A stretch of 64,000 nt of DNA from Thuidium tamariscinum. Taxonomy: Eukaryota; Streptophyta; Bryopsida; Hypnales; Thuidiaceae. A program made the position numbers and the translations under genes. The notes below the pieces were generated by a model. The model saw nothing but the letters and a program-made list of their open reading frames with translations. It searched no databases and was not told the origin of the DNA. Where the stretch lies: the NCBI GenBank assembly GCA_947034885.2, contig OX344758.2, positions 8,496,501 through 8,560,500 of the forward strand, given 5' to 3'. Of this stretch, positions 12,641 to 21,614 are shown in pieces (the first letter of the stretch is position 1; the number at the start of each line of letters is the position of its first letter).

Positions 12641-12800
12641 ATTCTAAATCTTGAAATTATTTTTAATCATTTTCTTTTTTTTTAAACATTCTAGAAAAAA
12701 AAAAAGCACAATCAACCATCTAAATCAATCGTGGTATTCTAAATCTTGAAATTATTTTTAATCATTTTCTTTCTTTTTTAAACATTCTGGAAAAAAAAAT
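12641..12800 (+). repeat. Short tandem duplication after the 1.9-kb insertion
   Basis: The block GGTATTCTAAATCTTG...TTTAAACATTCTRGAAAAAA occurs twice in tandem (about 12639-12700 and 12733-12795). Units 2 and 3 have one copy. It may be a replication slip at the insertion junction. Confidence 0.6.
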
Positions 12801-13942
12801 TAAATTTTTTTTCAAAATTAAAAAATTCAGACTAGGAAGGGGCTGGTCTACAACAATGGGAGCAGTTTCTGGGAACATCCCTGAAACAGTCTTCTTGGGG
12901 GCCAGAAATCTTCTTATGATGGAAATTGAGTATATACCATGGTGTTTTTCATTGTAATGTACACACATGGTGAAAGTTTTCAGATTTTTTGAGATAACTT
13001 TTTATTTGATATGATTTTTTCTTCACTTTTTCTTCAAAAATTCTCATAAAAATCAAATTTCCTCAAAAAAATCTAAAGTCTATTTTTGTGAAGTAGAGAA
13101 GACATGCAATTCCATCACTGAAATATAAATTAAATTTTTTCTATACGTATCTAATTCCAAAATGGCAACAAATTGAATGATGTGCAACAATGTTTGAATT
13201 CAATAATTATAAGTCCATCCTATAAGGGCTAGATTTTGTAAATGACTATTACATTCAACTCAAATATCCTTGTCCCATGACTCTATGATTTTTACAAAAT
13301 TACGAGGAAGCTAGGAGCCTTGATTGGCTAGCTTGTCCAAGAATCAACATTCTATGTCCAAGGCCAAGGCGATTTATATCAAACCTAACATTCAGTACCA
13401 TCGGTTGGCACTACCTTTGGAAGGTGTGGAATATTCAACACCCCAAAAATATTCCATCAATAACTTAATGAAGAGGATAGGTAGAAGATGGAGAAGCTAC
13501 TAGGGTGTGGAATATGTCACACCCTTCACTGTAGAAGGAAGGCAGTGCCACAACATGCTACTGAATGTTATGAAGGTTACCACTTTCCTTACAAATTGGT
13601 TGTGCATGTCCATTCATAATTCTAACGAGCTAAATAGAACGTCCTTTACATTCTTTGAGTAAGATTCAAGTGGAATGTATTTAGTGACTGTCTACAATTA
13701 CCAAAAATCTTTGTATACAAGAATTTTTATCTCGTACAATCTCATTGCAAAATAAACCACAAAAATCACAAAGAAAGCGTGCATTCCCAAACAATCTTAT
13801 AAAAAATTCTACGTTGAAAAAGTATTTTTTTAAGTCAATTCAAATGGCCTTTGTATTTGGAAGTTGGTCACAATATCTCCACAAGTACATAGTATGAGCA
13901 ATGCTGACATGCAAAAGGGGTTAAATAGTCACTCTAAGGGGG

Positions 13943-14233
13943 CATTAGATGAAATTTGGGGGCAAAAGGAGACTGCGGGTTTCCGGACTGCAGGAAAACT
14001 ATTTCTACCCTAAGAACTCAAATCCTACGTGGTTGGGACCCTACCACGTAATAAAGAAAAATTCAAAATTTTTTTTTGGACTTATTTTTATATTTCGGGA
14101 CCTCCAAAAATTAATTAATTAATTAATTAATTTTTTGAGATTAAAGCTGTCCTGACAACGCTCAATGGCATTGGGAGCCATTTCGGGAACAGACTCGAAA
14201 CGACCCTGTAATGCCCTCAGATTTCTTCTAATG
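13943..14233. mobile_element. Small TIR element E4b, copy 1 (291 bp)
   Basis: It starts CATTAGATGAAATTTGGGGG and ends with the reverse complement of CATTAGAAGAAATCTGAGGG. The ends resemble those of E4a (CATAAGA.GATTT.), so both belong to one MITE family. It contains an (ATTA)n run near 14110-14134. A second full copy is at 60724-61013, and only the right part remains near 36150-36245. Confidence 0.55.
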
Positions 14234-15296
14234 AAACACATGTGGCCCTTGTACTAGACTGTAGACTCATCCAAATGCATCAATAGAGTTCCTTTAATGT
14301 ATTTGGTACATCCTTGATTCTAATTGGCTAACGTATTTCAAGGACACATATAAATATCTGATTGGCTCACTGCAAGTTTTAGCAAAGTTCAGTTTAGGGT
14401 ACAACTATAGGGCCAACATGCAAAGAGCCCCTGGCTCCCCTGGGACGGAGCCTCCAATGGTCTAAAAAGCCAACACTTTGAAAATTTATAGAAACTAGTA
14501 TGCCCTGTGCTAAACTAAATTAAAAGTAATTTTCTAATCTTAGAATCATAGATAGGTTGTTTGTTTGTTTGTTTGTTTGGATGTTTGTTACGTTGATATC
14601 TCCCGGACCGTGAGTCCCTGGGTGCGGGTTTGGTACCGTCGGAAAGCCCTCGGCGAGGAGGGGTGCACAGGCTTTGATTCATGGTTTTCCAACATACGGC
14701 ATGAAAGTTATTGAATTTTGAAGTTTCTATACATTAAAAAAATTAGAAAATTATTTATTCTATTGTTCTCCTAGACCATAGGTCCTTTAGTCATGTGTTT
14801 GGTATAGTTGGAAAGCTCTTGGCAAGGAGGGGGTCTAGCCTTTTACTTTCTTAGTTGTGGTAGTGCTTTTACTTTCTTAATTGTGGTAGAGCTTTTACTT
14901 TCTTAATGCCTTTGTCCTTTTTAAATTTTTTTTACATGGTTGTGCTTTAATTAAATTCTATTAATGTTATCTTTTACTTTTTAATCATGTTTGAATTTTA
15001 GAGCCTTTTATTCTATCCTTGCTTTGGATTATTTTTGGATTTTTGCTTGATTGTTTTTAAAATTTTTTTTTACTTTGCTTTAATTTTTATTAATGTTATC
15101 TTTTACTTTCTTAATTGTGGTAGTATATAAAGACATATATAATATATCTTATATCTATTTTTATTATTGATTTTAGAGGTGTATATATATATATATATAT
15201 ATTGTAAAAGAGGTCTAGAAATTTTGAAATATTTTTCTTTATTTAAACCTTTGAAATTCAATAACTTTCTTGTTGTAAGTTGGAATGCCACGAAAC

Positions 15297-15498
15297 TGTT
15301 GCGAAGGAAGCAGAGCATAGACACAGAAAATATATAATGCAAATAAGAAGTTCTCAAAGTAATAATCATAAGTGTTACATGATCATACATTTATATAGGA
15401 AGTATCACTAGTAGTGTCACTAGTAGTGAGATCTACTCTTATCCTATCCTAAGTCTCACTTAACCTAAGTTAACTAGGATCGTTATCTTATCTCAACA
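15297..15498 (-). repeat. 3' LTR of the copia element
   Basis: 202 bp, TGTTGCGAAGG to ATCTCAACA as written on the plus strand. It differs from the other LTR at three bases (in CATAGACACAG, GTGTCACTAG and CTTATCCTATCC). Because the element is on the minus strand, this copy is downstream of pol. Confidence 0.95.
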
Positions 15499-15510
15499 CT
15501 CCTCCTCGAT
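15499..15510 (-). promoter_or_regulatory. Polypurine tract of the copia element
   Basis: On the minus strand ATCGAGGAGGAG directly precedes the 3' LTR, the expected place and composition for plus-strand DNA priming. Confidence 0.75.
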
Positions 15511-15589
15511 CCTGGGTTACCTCATTAAAAAACTTAACTGTGACAAAAACCTTTATAAGGAAAATTCACAGAAAGAAAAAGAGCGTAAC

Positions 15590-18500
15590 CTAATGTGTAA
15601 CTAGATCTTGAAGAGATCTCATGCCAGCTTCTTGAACCAATCGTCTGTGAGTGTAAGCAGGGAGTGCCTTTGTAAGTATGTCAGCAATATTGTTGGAGGA
15701 TTGAACTTTCTTCACTTCAATTTCTCCTGATTCAATAAGGTCTTGGGTAAATCCAAAGATTTGTGGACTAATGTGCTTCGTTCGATCAGCCTTGATGAAT
15801 CCACCTGTAACTTGCGCCACACATGCTGCATTATCTTCAAAAATCGTTGTTGGTTGTGTATTGTGGCTAAGTTCACATTGATCTGAAATGATCTTGTCAA
15901 TTGTCCGCAACCAAACTTCTTCTCTTGTTGCTTCATGGAATGCGATTAACTCCGCATGGTTGGTTGATGTTGCAGTCACTGTTTGCTTCACAGACTTCCA
16001 TGATATGGGTGCGTTGTTACGTAGGAAGATATAACCTGTCTGGGACTTGCCCGTGTTTTCATCTGACTTGAAACCAGCATCTGCATATCCAACTAAATTT
16101 GATGGTCCAGTCTTTGTATAATGAAGTCCTAAGTCTTCTATTCCGCGAAGATACCTAAACAAATGTTTGACTCCATTCCAATGTCGCATCGTGGGCCTCT
16201 GACTATGCCGAGCTAACACGCTTGTTGCAAATGATATATCTGGTCGAGTATATGTAGATAAATATAACAAAGCTCCGACTGCTGTGAGGTACCGTTTGCT
16301 ATCATATACCTCCTCCTCCTCGCAAGGTCGGTATGGGTCATCATTTGTCTTGCTTCGACCGATCATGGGAGCAGATAAAGGATTTGCTTGGTCCATCTTG
16401 AAATTCTTGAGCAACCGTTGAGTATACGCAGTTTGGTGAAGAAATATACTTCCATTGGGCAAATGTGTAATCTCTAAACCAAGACAAAAAGAAGTGCGGC
16501 CAAGTAGTTTCATTTCAAAATGAGTTGTTAGTAATGTTACCGTTTGGCGGCAAGTGGAGGGCGTACCTATAAGGTTGAGATCATCAACATAAATGGCAAT
16601 TATCACAAATCCGTGAGCATCCTTCAAAGTGAATATACACGGAAGGGTAGGGTCGTGCCGGAACTTGTGGTATAGCAAGAAATCTCTCAAATGTTTATAC
16701 CACATGCGACCTGCTTGTTTTAATCCATAAAGAGCTCGTTGTAGCTTGAGGCCAGAATACTTGCCCGAAGAATCAGCCGAAGGGGGCGTAGGCAAGAAAT
16801 CAGGAGGAGGCCTTATATAAATTGTGGCATCTAAATTTCCATAAAGGTAAGCTGTCACAACATCTAGAAGCGTGGTTTCCAAAGAATGTTGTACAGCTAG
16901 GCCAAGTAGATATCTAAAGGTAGTGGCATCCATAACATGAGAATAAGTAAAGGTAAAATCAATGCCAGGACGTTGATTGAATCCTTGAGCCACTAATCGT
17001 ACTTTGAATCGGACTATTTGTTCTTGGGTATTACGTTTCCGAGTAAAAATCAACTTGTATCCTATGGGTTTAGTAGGAAGGTTGGTCAACAAAGGACCAA
17101 AGACTTCATGTTTTCTAAGGGAAGAATATTCAGTAGCAAGTGCAACTTGCCACTTTGGCCAGTCAGGGCTAGATTTTGCTTCATCTAACGTGAGTGGATC
17201 AGGATCATCACTAAGTATCCGAGTAATGAAGGCGGTCACGGATGAACCATCTTCAGGGAAAGAAGAAAATTGTGAATTATCATCAGGTGAGAAAAGTGCA
17301 TCACTATGTAAGGTGACATGATGAGGGCAAGGTTTCTTAGATATAGAAGTAGTAGGATCAATCGTACGCTTAGAAGGAATGACACTAATGGGGATAAGTC
17401 TTGTGCCAAGGAGAGGATTTCGAGTAATTCGGGGACCATCACTAAAGCCATCTGGTAGTTTGTCTGCAAGGGATTGTAAATGAATAAGTTTCTTGACCTC
17501 AGACTCAGCTAAGGCTGTGCGGGGGTCAGGGTTTTGAATGATGGTTTCAGGTGCCCAAAAATCTAAAGCAGGGGACTTGACATTGGGTAGAGAAGGGAAA
17601 CTATACTCTTCAAAATGACAATTGGAAAATCTAGCACGTAGGAGAGTACCTGATGAAGGTGAAACATATCGAATGATGCTAGGGGAATCAAAACCAACAT
17701 AGATCCCTTCCTGACGGTGACTACCTATCGTTTTCCTATGAGGTTCAGAAACTGGAATCCATACTCTACAGCCAAATACACGAAAATAGAAAACATTGGG
17801 GACGCGTCCAGATATTAACTCGAAAGAAGACTGAGTATTGAGCAAGGTAGGACGAAACCTGAGTAATGTTGCTGCATGTAGAACTGCATGTCCCCACATT
17901 GTAGGAGGCAACTTGGCATGGATCAATAAAGGCCGAGTGATGAGTTGAATCTTCTTGATATATGCCTCCGCCAATCCATTTTGTGAATGTTCATATGGGA
18001 CAGAGTATGTAAGTGAAATCCCATTAGCAGTACAATAATCCTCAAAGGCATGAGATCGAAATTCTTGGGCATTGTCCATCCTCAAACTCTTCACAGGATA
18101 GTCCGGATGATGAGTCCAAAACTTAATAATCATAGCTAGAAGCTTTGAAAACACCATGTTTCGGGTGCTAAGTAGGGATACCTCCGAGTGTTTGCCTGAA
18201 GCATCAACAAGCACAAGAAAATATCGAAATGGTCCAGAAGATGGAGTAATTGGTCCGCATACATCACCTTGTAGACGCTGTAACATAGGAGGGAGTTCCG
18301 TTGGTAGCTTCCAATGTGAAGGGCGCTTAATAAGCTTTCCTTGTGAACATGCCGCGCAGCTCCTAACCTTGTCAACATCACTGGTGCACAAATTGTGTTC
18401 TTCCAACAAAGGTAACATCCTCCTCAACATAGTGGTGCCTGGATGGCCCAACCGACTATGCCACAATCCAGTCTTAGCTGTAGAGGGGGGTATCAAAGCA

Positions 18501-19399
18501 GAGTTGTTCTCACATACTAGTCCATCGACTCCTGCTTTCGCAGTGGCAAGGGACTGTCGGCCTTGCCTGAGTTCCCGGTACTCTTCATCATCTCCTACCG
18601 AAGTAGAGAAGTGGAAAACTGACTCCTTAGGAGGGCTTATCAATAACTCATATAGGCCAGTAACTCCTGCATTAGCGGTGGCAAGGAGTTGTTGACCTTG
18701 CCTGAGTTCCAATACTTCTTTATGGTCATCCAATGCAGTGGAGACATCCATCCTATTAGCCCGTAAATCACGGTAGCTGATCAAGCTCCGGGGGGCATCA
18801 GGGGCATACATTGCTTTTTCACACACGAGGGGGGTCCCCCCAGGCAATACTATAGTTGCCTGGCCCTCTCGGAACCGAAAGTTCCGACTTCCAGCAATTG
18901 TGACGATATTACAAGTCTGACAGGTTCTATCACGGCTAGCAAACGTGAAATATTTCGGATCTCTAAGAATTGTATGTGTCGTGGCACTATCGATAAGAGC
19001 TATATCTGTAGGAGCTAACTCTTTGGAGATATGCACCATGTAATTTTCGATATTTACATTAGAAGAGGAAGGAGCGTCGAGCGAATGAGCCTCTCTCTTT
19101 TCATTTTTAAACTTCTCTAACTCTTTGTACATACTAACGTAGTACTCAGGAGTGCGGCAGTATCGAGCAATATGCCCTTTATGGCCACACTTGTGACAAG
19201 TACGATCGTCACATGAAAAAGATGACTTCCTATCGAGGGTTCTATCAGAAGATCTATCGTTCAATTGAGAAGAGCGATAATCACGATTAGAAAAACGATC
19301 TGAGTATCGAGAGACTCTATTAGAGGAGGGTCTATAAGAGTTTGACTTATCTCTAGGGTGTTGCCGATTTGGCAACCGTTGTTGTTGTTTCCTTGTTCC
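15590..19399 (-). CDS. Copia pol polyprotein (protease, integrase, reverse transcriptase, RNase H)
   Basis: Open for about 1,269 codons in the same frame as gag, directly after the gag TGA; a TTG-started count gives 1,261 residues, used below. A CX2CX4HX4C zinc knuckle is at 60-73 (nucleocapsid). The protease active site reads LIDSATTHT near 127-135, a variant of the usual DSG. Integrase follows: HHCC (LWHSRLGHPG, then CAAC) and a DDE core in GDVCGP, RMDNAQEF and NGLAEAYIK. The RT has LYGLKQAGRMW and YVDD (~930). RNase H carries GYADAGF, TNHAEL and IFEDNAA. Domain order is diagnostic of Ty1/copia. All key residues I looked for are present and no other internal stop occurs, so only the gag-pol stop argues against activity. 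Confidence 0.93.
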   Translation of the reverse strand, partial: GTRKQQQRLPNRQHPRDKSNSYRPSSNRVSRYSDRFSNRDYRSSQLNDRSSDRTLDRKSSFSCDDRTCHKCGHKGHIARYCRTPEYYVSMYKELEKFKNEKREAHSLDAPSSSNVNIENYMVHISKELAPTDIALIDSATTHTILRDPKYFTFASRDRTCQTCNIVTIAGSRNFRFREGQATIVLPGGTPLVCEKAMYAPDAPRSLISYRDLRANRMDVSTALDDHKEVLELRQGQQLLATANAGVTGLYELLISPPKESVFHFSTSVGDDEEYRELRQGRQSLATAKAGVDGLVCENNSALIPPSTAKTGLWHSRLGHPGTTMLRRMLPLLEEHNLCTSDVDKVRSCAACSQGKLIKRPSHWKLPTELPPMLQRLQGDVCGPITPSSGPFRYFLVLVDASGKHSEVSLLSTRNMVFSKLLAMIIKFWTHHPDYPVKSLRMDNAQEFRSHAFEDYCTANGISLTYSVPYEHSQNGLAEAYIKKIQLITRPLLIHAKLPPTMWGHAVLHAATLLRFRPTLLNTQSSFELISGRVPNVFYFRVFGCRVWIPVSEPHRKTIGSHRQEGIYVGFDSPSIIRYVSPSSGTLLRARFSNCHFEEYSFPSLPNVKSPALDFWAPETIIQNPDPRTALAESEVKKLIHLQSLADKLPDGFSDGPRITRNPLLGTRLIPISVIPSKRTIDPTTSISKKPCPHHVTLHSDALFSPDDNSQFSSFPEDGSSVTAFITRILSDDPDPLTLDEAKSSPDWPKWQVALATEYSSLRKHEVFGPLLTNLPTKPIGYKLIFTRKRNTQEQIVRFKVRLVAQGFNQRPGIDFTFTYSHVMDATTFRYLLGLAVQHSLETTLLDVVTAYLYGNLDATIYIRPPPDFLPTPPSADSSGKYSGLKLQRALYGLKQAGRMWYKHLRDFLLYHKFRHDPTLPCIFTLKDAHGFVIIAIYVDDLNLIGTPSTCRQTVTLLTTHFEMKLLGRTSFCLGLEITHLPNGSIFLHQTAYTQRLLKNFKMDQANPLSAPMIGRSKTNDDPYRPCEEEEVYDSKRYLTAVGALLYLSTYTRPDISFATSVLARHSQRPTMRHWNGVKHLFRYLRGIEDLGLHYTKTGPSNLVGYADAGFKSDENTGKSQTGYIFLRNNAPISWKSVKQTVTATSTNHAELIAFHEATREEVWLRTIDKIISDQCELSHNTQPTTIFEDNAACVAQVTGGFIKADRTKHISPQIFGFTQDLIESGEIEVKKVQSSNNIADILTKALPAYTHRRLVQEAGMRSLQDLVTH

Positions 19400-20050
19400 T
19401 CATGGTTGTTGCCTCGAGATCTCAGAAGTGTGAGCCTCTCGAGCGGGTTTTGCTTCTGCGTTTTTAAGTAGAAGCTGTTGCTGTTTTTCAGCAAGCAAGA
19501 GATAAGACATTAGTTCGGAATGTGTCGTAAACTTCATATTCCTATACTGCTGAGCTAAGAGGGCAGAAGCCGGAGGAAAAGTGGATAGGGTTTTATCTAT
19601 GAGCTCCCTATCTGTAATCCTATCTCCACAAAGACGAAGTTGAGCAGTAATACGATGCAATTCAGCATTGAAGGAAAGGAAATCAGGGAAATCAAGAACA
19701 CGAAGAGCAATCCAATCATTTCGAGCTTGGGGAAGAAAGATAGTGCGTTCATGATAAAACCAAGCATGAAGTTGACGCCATAGCTCTGCCGGGTTGTCAA
19801 CTTGGATGTATTGCTGTCGAAGAGAGGTGTGAAGGTGGCGGCGAAGAACAAGCAAAGCTTTCCACTTAGATGACATTGGAAAATCCGCCTCTAGTTCATC
19901 ATCGATCGCATCGTTCAACTCCTCCAAATAAAAGTACGCTTTCACATCTATACTCCACTCCATGTAATTGCTACCATCGGCTTCAAGAGCATCAAACAAA
20001 AGTGGTTGTACCCGGGAGCTACTCTCCCGCGCTGACTTCTTATCCGCCAT
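19400..20050 (-). CDS. Copia gag (capsid) coding region, ends at in-frame TGA
   Basis: The first usable ATG is at 20048-20050 (MADKKSARESS). The open frame visible from 20077 begins with TTG and is not a plausible start. About 216 residues resemble copia Gag of the UBN2/DUF4219 type: N-terminal LFDALEADGSNYMEWSID, then WRQLHAWFYHERTIFLPQAR and LSTFPPASALLAQQYRNM. It ends QQP followed by TGA at 19400-19402. The next codons continue open in the same frame into the zinc knuckle and pol, which in most copia elements form one polyprotein. The TGA is probably a CGA-to-TGA change at a methylated CG; programmed read-through is the alternative. Confidence 0.85.
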   Translation of the reverse strand: MADKKSARESSSRVQPLLFDALEADGSNYMEWSIDVKAYFYLEELNDAIDDELEADFPMSSKWKALLVLRRHLHTSLRQQYIQVDNPAELWRQLHAWFYHERTIFLPQARNDWIALRVLDFPDFLSFNAELHRITAQLRLCGDRITDRELIDKTLSTFPPASALLAQQYRNMKFTTHSELMSYLLLAEKQQQLLLKNAEAKPAREAHTSEISRQQP

Positions 20051-20117
20051 AGCTATCGTAGCTAAAGACAATAGCAAAAAAGAAAAGAGAAAAAGAGAAT
20101 AGCAAAACGAGAGACAA

Positions 20118-20132
20118 ATCGTGCTGATAACG
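20118..20132 (-). promoter_or_regulatory. Primer-binding site of the copia element
   Basis: On the minus strand the bases right after the 5' LTR read CGTTATCAGCACGAT. This is not the usual 3'-end initiator-Met site (TGGTATCAGAGC). It resembles the complement of the anticodon arm of a eukaryotic tRNA-Ile, as in copia-type elements primed by an internal tRNA fragment. The position is certain; the tRNA identity is an inference. Confidence 0.6.
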
Positions 20133-20334
20133 TGTTGCGAAGGAAGCAGAGCATAGACATAGAAAATATATAATGCAAATAAGAAGTTCTCAAAGTAATA
20201 ATCATAAGTGTTACATGATCATACATTTATATAGGAAGTATCACTAGTAGTGTCAGTAGTAGTGAGATCTACTCTTATCTTATCCTAAGTCTCACTTAAC
20301 CTAAGTTAACTAGGATCGTTATCTTATCTCAACA
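20133..20334 (-). repeat. 5' LTR of the copia element
   Basis: 202 bp, three mismatches to the other LTR. It is upstream of gag on the minus strand and contains the presumed promoter; the TATATAA-like stretch near 20166-20173 is a candidate only. Confidence 0.95.
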
Positions 20335-20458
20335 AAACCAAGCCCGTACACCCCTCCTCGCCTCGCCGAGAGCTTTCCAACGGTACTAAGCACACGGCTG
20401 GGGGATTCACAGTCCAGGAGATCTCAACGTGACAAACAAACAAACAAGCAAACAACCT

Positions 20459-21614
20459 TCCTTAAGGTATAGATTACATACTATTTCCAAACTATCTAAT
20501 GTTTTAAAAAGTATTGATGATTTTCACTCACTAATACCCAAAAAAAATATCATTTTTAGATGGATTCCTTATTTGGACGGTTTTGGGTGCTTCCACCGTA
20601 CGAGCAGACTACTCTTACTTACACTGCTACTCTTGGAGTATAACTAATTAGATTAGCAGCCCTTCCGTGAGGAGCTTAACTAAATATTGAGTGGCAATGC
20701 ACACTCTAGAAGGACCGAAGTGGAGTTAACTGAATTACTCCCCAAACCTTGTAAATCATCGATCTATCACTCCTGTAAGTAACATCGACTTCAATCGTTG
20801 CAAACTGTCTCATCCCTTCCTTCAGAGTCTGAGAATCGCAGGGAATTTTCGCCTCAAGTTCTCCTCTCTTCCCAGACTGTGATTGCGTAGGTTCTCCCTC
20901 TCTCGTCTTCGAAGTTGCTGATTTCGAAAGCACGCGGTATGAATGCAACGTGAATTACACCCAATGCAGCTCGTTACTTTCGTGCTCTGATTGAATTGAT
21001 GCTCTCTGTTGCATGAACTTCTCTCTTAGGAGTTAGGACTCCAAGGAGCCCTAACACTGAAGGATGATGGTCGAAAAGCTCTGACAAATTTGACTTGCAC
21101 TATAGACAGTGGAGGTATCCAGTGTGCGATCTGATCTCTCCAATTAAGCATGCTAAAGTGGTTTCAACTAAATTGACAATTCCTCCTACTGCCCAAAATG
21201 AGATTCACAAGAGGTCTTCCTTTCAATATTTGTGACCGATTTAGACTTTTGGTTCCTGAAGTACAATATGCCATCTTTGCCAAGTTACTGCAATTTGAAT
21301 TCCTTTGAGCTTTCGAGATCCCCGCAGATAAGAATTATGAACTCTGTCTCAGGGTCCTCCTTAGCTTTGGTGCAGAGCAAGTAGGGTTTGTGAGAAGGTT
21401 AGAGAGGTTTCTATGCAATGCAATCTATCCTGCGTAGGGTTTAGTAAGTGTTTAGCAAACAAGGGTCCTTACAGAGTGACAGCATTGACCTGCAGTTTTC
21501 CATACTTTAGGTATAACCTTCCATAGTTACCCTGTAGATTGCCAGGTTCACTGAAAAATTTGCAATGTTCTTTGTTTCACTGCAGGCACTAAACTAGAAC
21601 GAGGAGCCTGTAGC
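20459..21614 (+). promoter_or_regulatory. Upstream region and 5' UTR of F-box gene 1
   Basis: It is conserved at very high identity with 37392-38556 and 61472-62614, the regions before the other two F-box genes, so promoter and leader were duplicated with the gene. An acceptor-like TTTGTTTCACTGCAG ends at about 21588, followed by GCACTAAACTAG and then ATG, suggesting a 5'-UTR intron; its donor was not identified. A CT microsatellite near 20900 is shorter here than in units 2 and 3. An 80-codon minus-strand open frame (20706-20948) recurs in all units but has no recognisable domain. Confidence 0.6.

Larger units (their letters stand above)
10563..12918. mobile_element. Small TIR element E4a, split by a 1.9-kb insertion
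   Basis: The termini CATAAGAGGATTTTTAGC and the reverse complement of the right end (CATAAGAAGATTTCTGGC) form inverted repeats, followed on both sides by a GACTG...TTCCC motif. The uninterrupted version is the 336-bp copy at 57057-57392. It interrupts the right arm of the fold-back element. The target duplication is unclear, so the superfamily is not assigned. Confidence 0.6.
7847..13920. mobile_element. TTAA-bounded fold-back element T3, copy 1 (about 6.1 kb)
   Basis: It is bounded by TTAA (7843-7846 and 13921-13924), with left end CCCCTCTTGCATAT and right end ACATGCAAAAGGGG as short terminal inverted repeats. Inside, the left arm (about 7960-10050) matches the reverse complement of the right arm (10060-10560, resuming at 12925-13600). 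Paired marks include GATTCTTGGACAAGCTA, the GTGTGGAATATTC blocks, and the region around GTGTGTACATTATAGTG. The fold centre is a hairpin near 10050, flanked by GCTCTAAAATG and CATTTTAGAGC. The right arm is split by a nested insertion at 10563-12918. No transposase is encoded. Copies lie at 31573-36148 (right end lost) and 54053-60701. Confidence 0.65.
5267..14553 (+). repeat. Spacer repeat, copy 1 (TE mosaic)
   Basis: This starts at TTTTTGGCCCAAATTTTATTGG and recurs almost colinearly from 29137 and 51525, with a partial copy from 49880. No host gene is visible in it. The short open frame at 6284-6472 recurs in every copy (29532, 50266, 51919) only because the DNA is duplicated. Differences between copies are mostly clean insertions, listed separately. 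Outside those insertions, 6081-7846 holds only AT-rich repeat DNA. Confidence 0.85.
15297..20334 (-). mobile_element. Ty1/copia LTR retrotransposon, 5,038 bp
   Basis: Two 202-bp LTRs (15297-15498 and 20133-20334) differ at only three positions. They start TGTTGCG and end TCAACA, obeying the TG...CA rule. AAAC flanks both ends; the same locus in units 2 and 3 reads ccacgaaaccaagcccg with no insertion, so this is a post-duplication, fairly recent insertion with a 4-bp duplication. The order protease-integrase-RT-RNase H on the minus strand identifies copia. A single in-frame TGA between gag and pol makes autonomy doubtful. Confidence 0.95.
14554..20458. repeat. Inverted-repeat element D, copy 1, split by the copia insertion
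   Basis: The left end reads AGGTTGTTTGTTTG... then ACGTTGATATCTCCCGGACCGTGAGTCC. The right end (20340-20458) is its reverse complement, with the paired GGAAAGCYCTCGGCGAGG module. The intact copy in unit 2 is about 840 bp (36552-37391). A third, partly degraded GGAAAGCTCTTGGCAAGGAGG module lies near 14805-14830. The interior has three ~25-bp direct repeats of CTTTTACTTTCTTARTTGTGG (14830-14905) and a (TA)n run (15181-15203). Its left half is deleted in unit 3. Confidence 0.65.

Noticed and set aside
18156..18695. 179-codon plus-strand frame
   Set aside because: Shadow of the copia pol gene on the opposite strand.
20706..20948. Conserved minus-strand frame before the F-box genes (also 37639, 61721)
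   Set aside because: It overlaps the duplicated leader/promoter, has no recognisable domain and contains a variable CT repeat; kept only as a note in the upstream feature.
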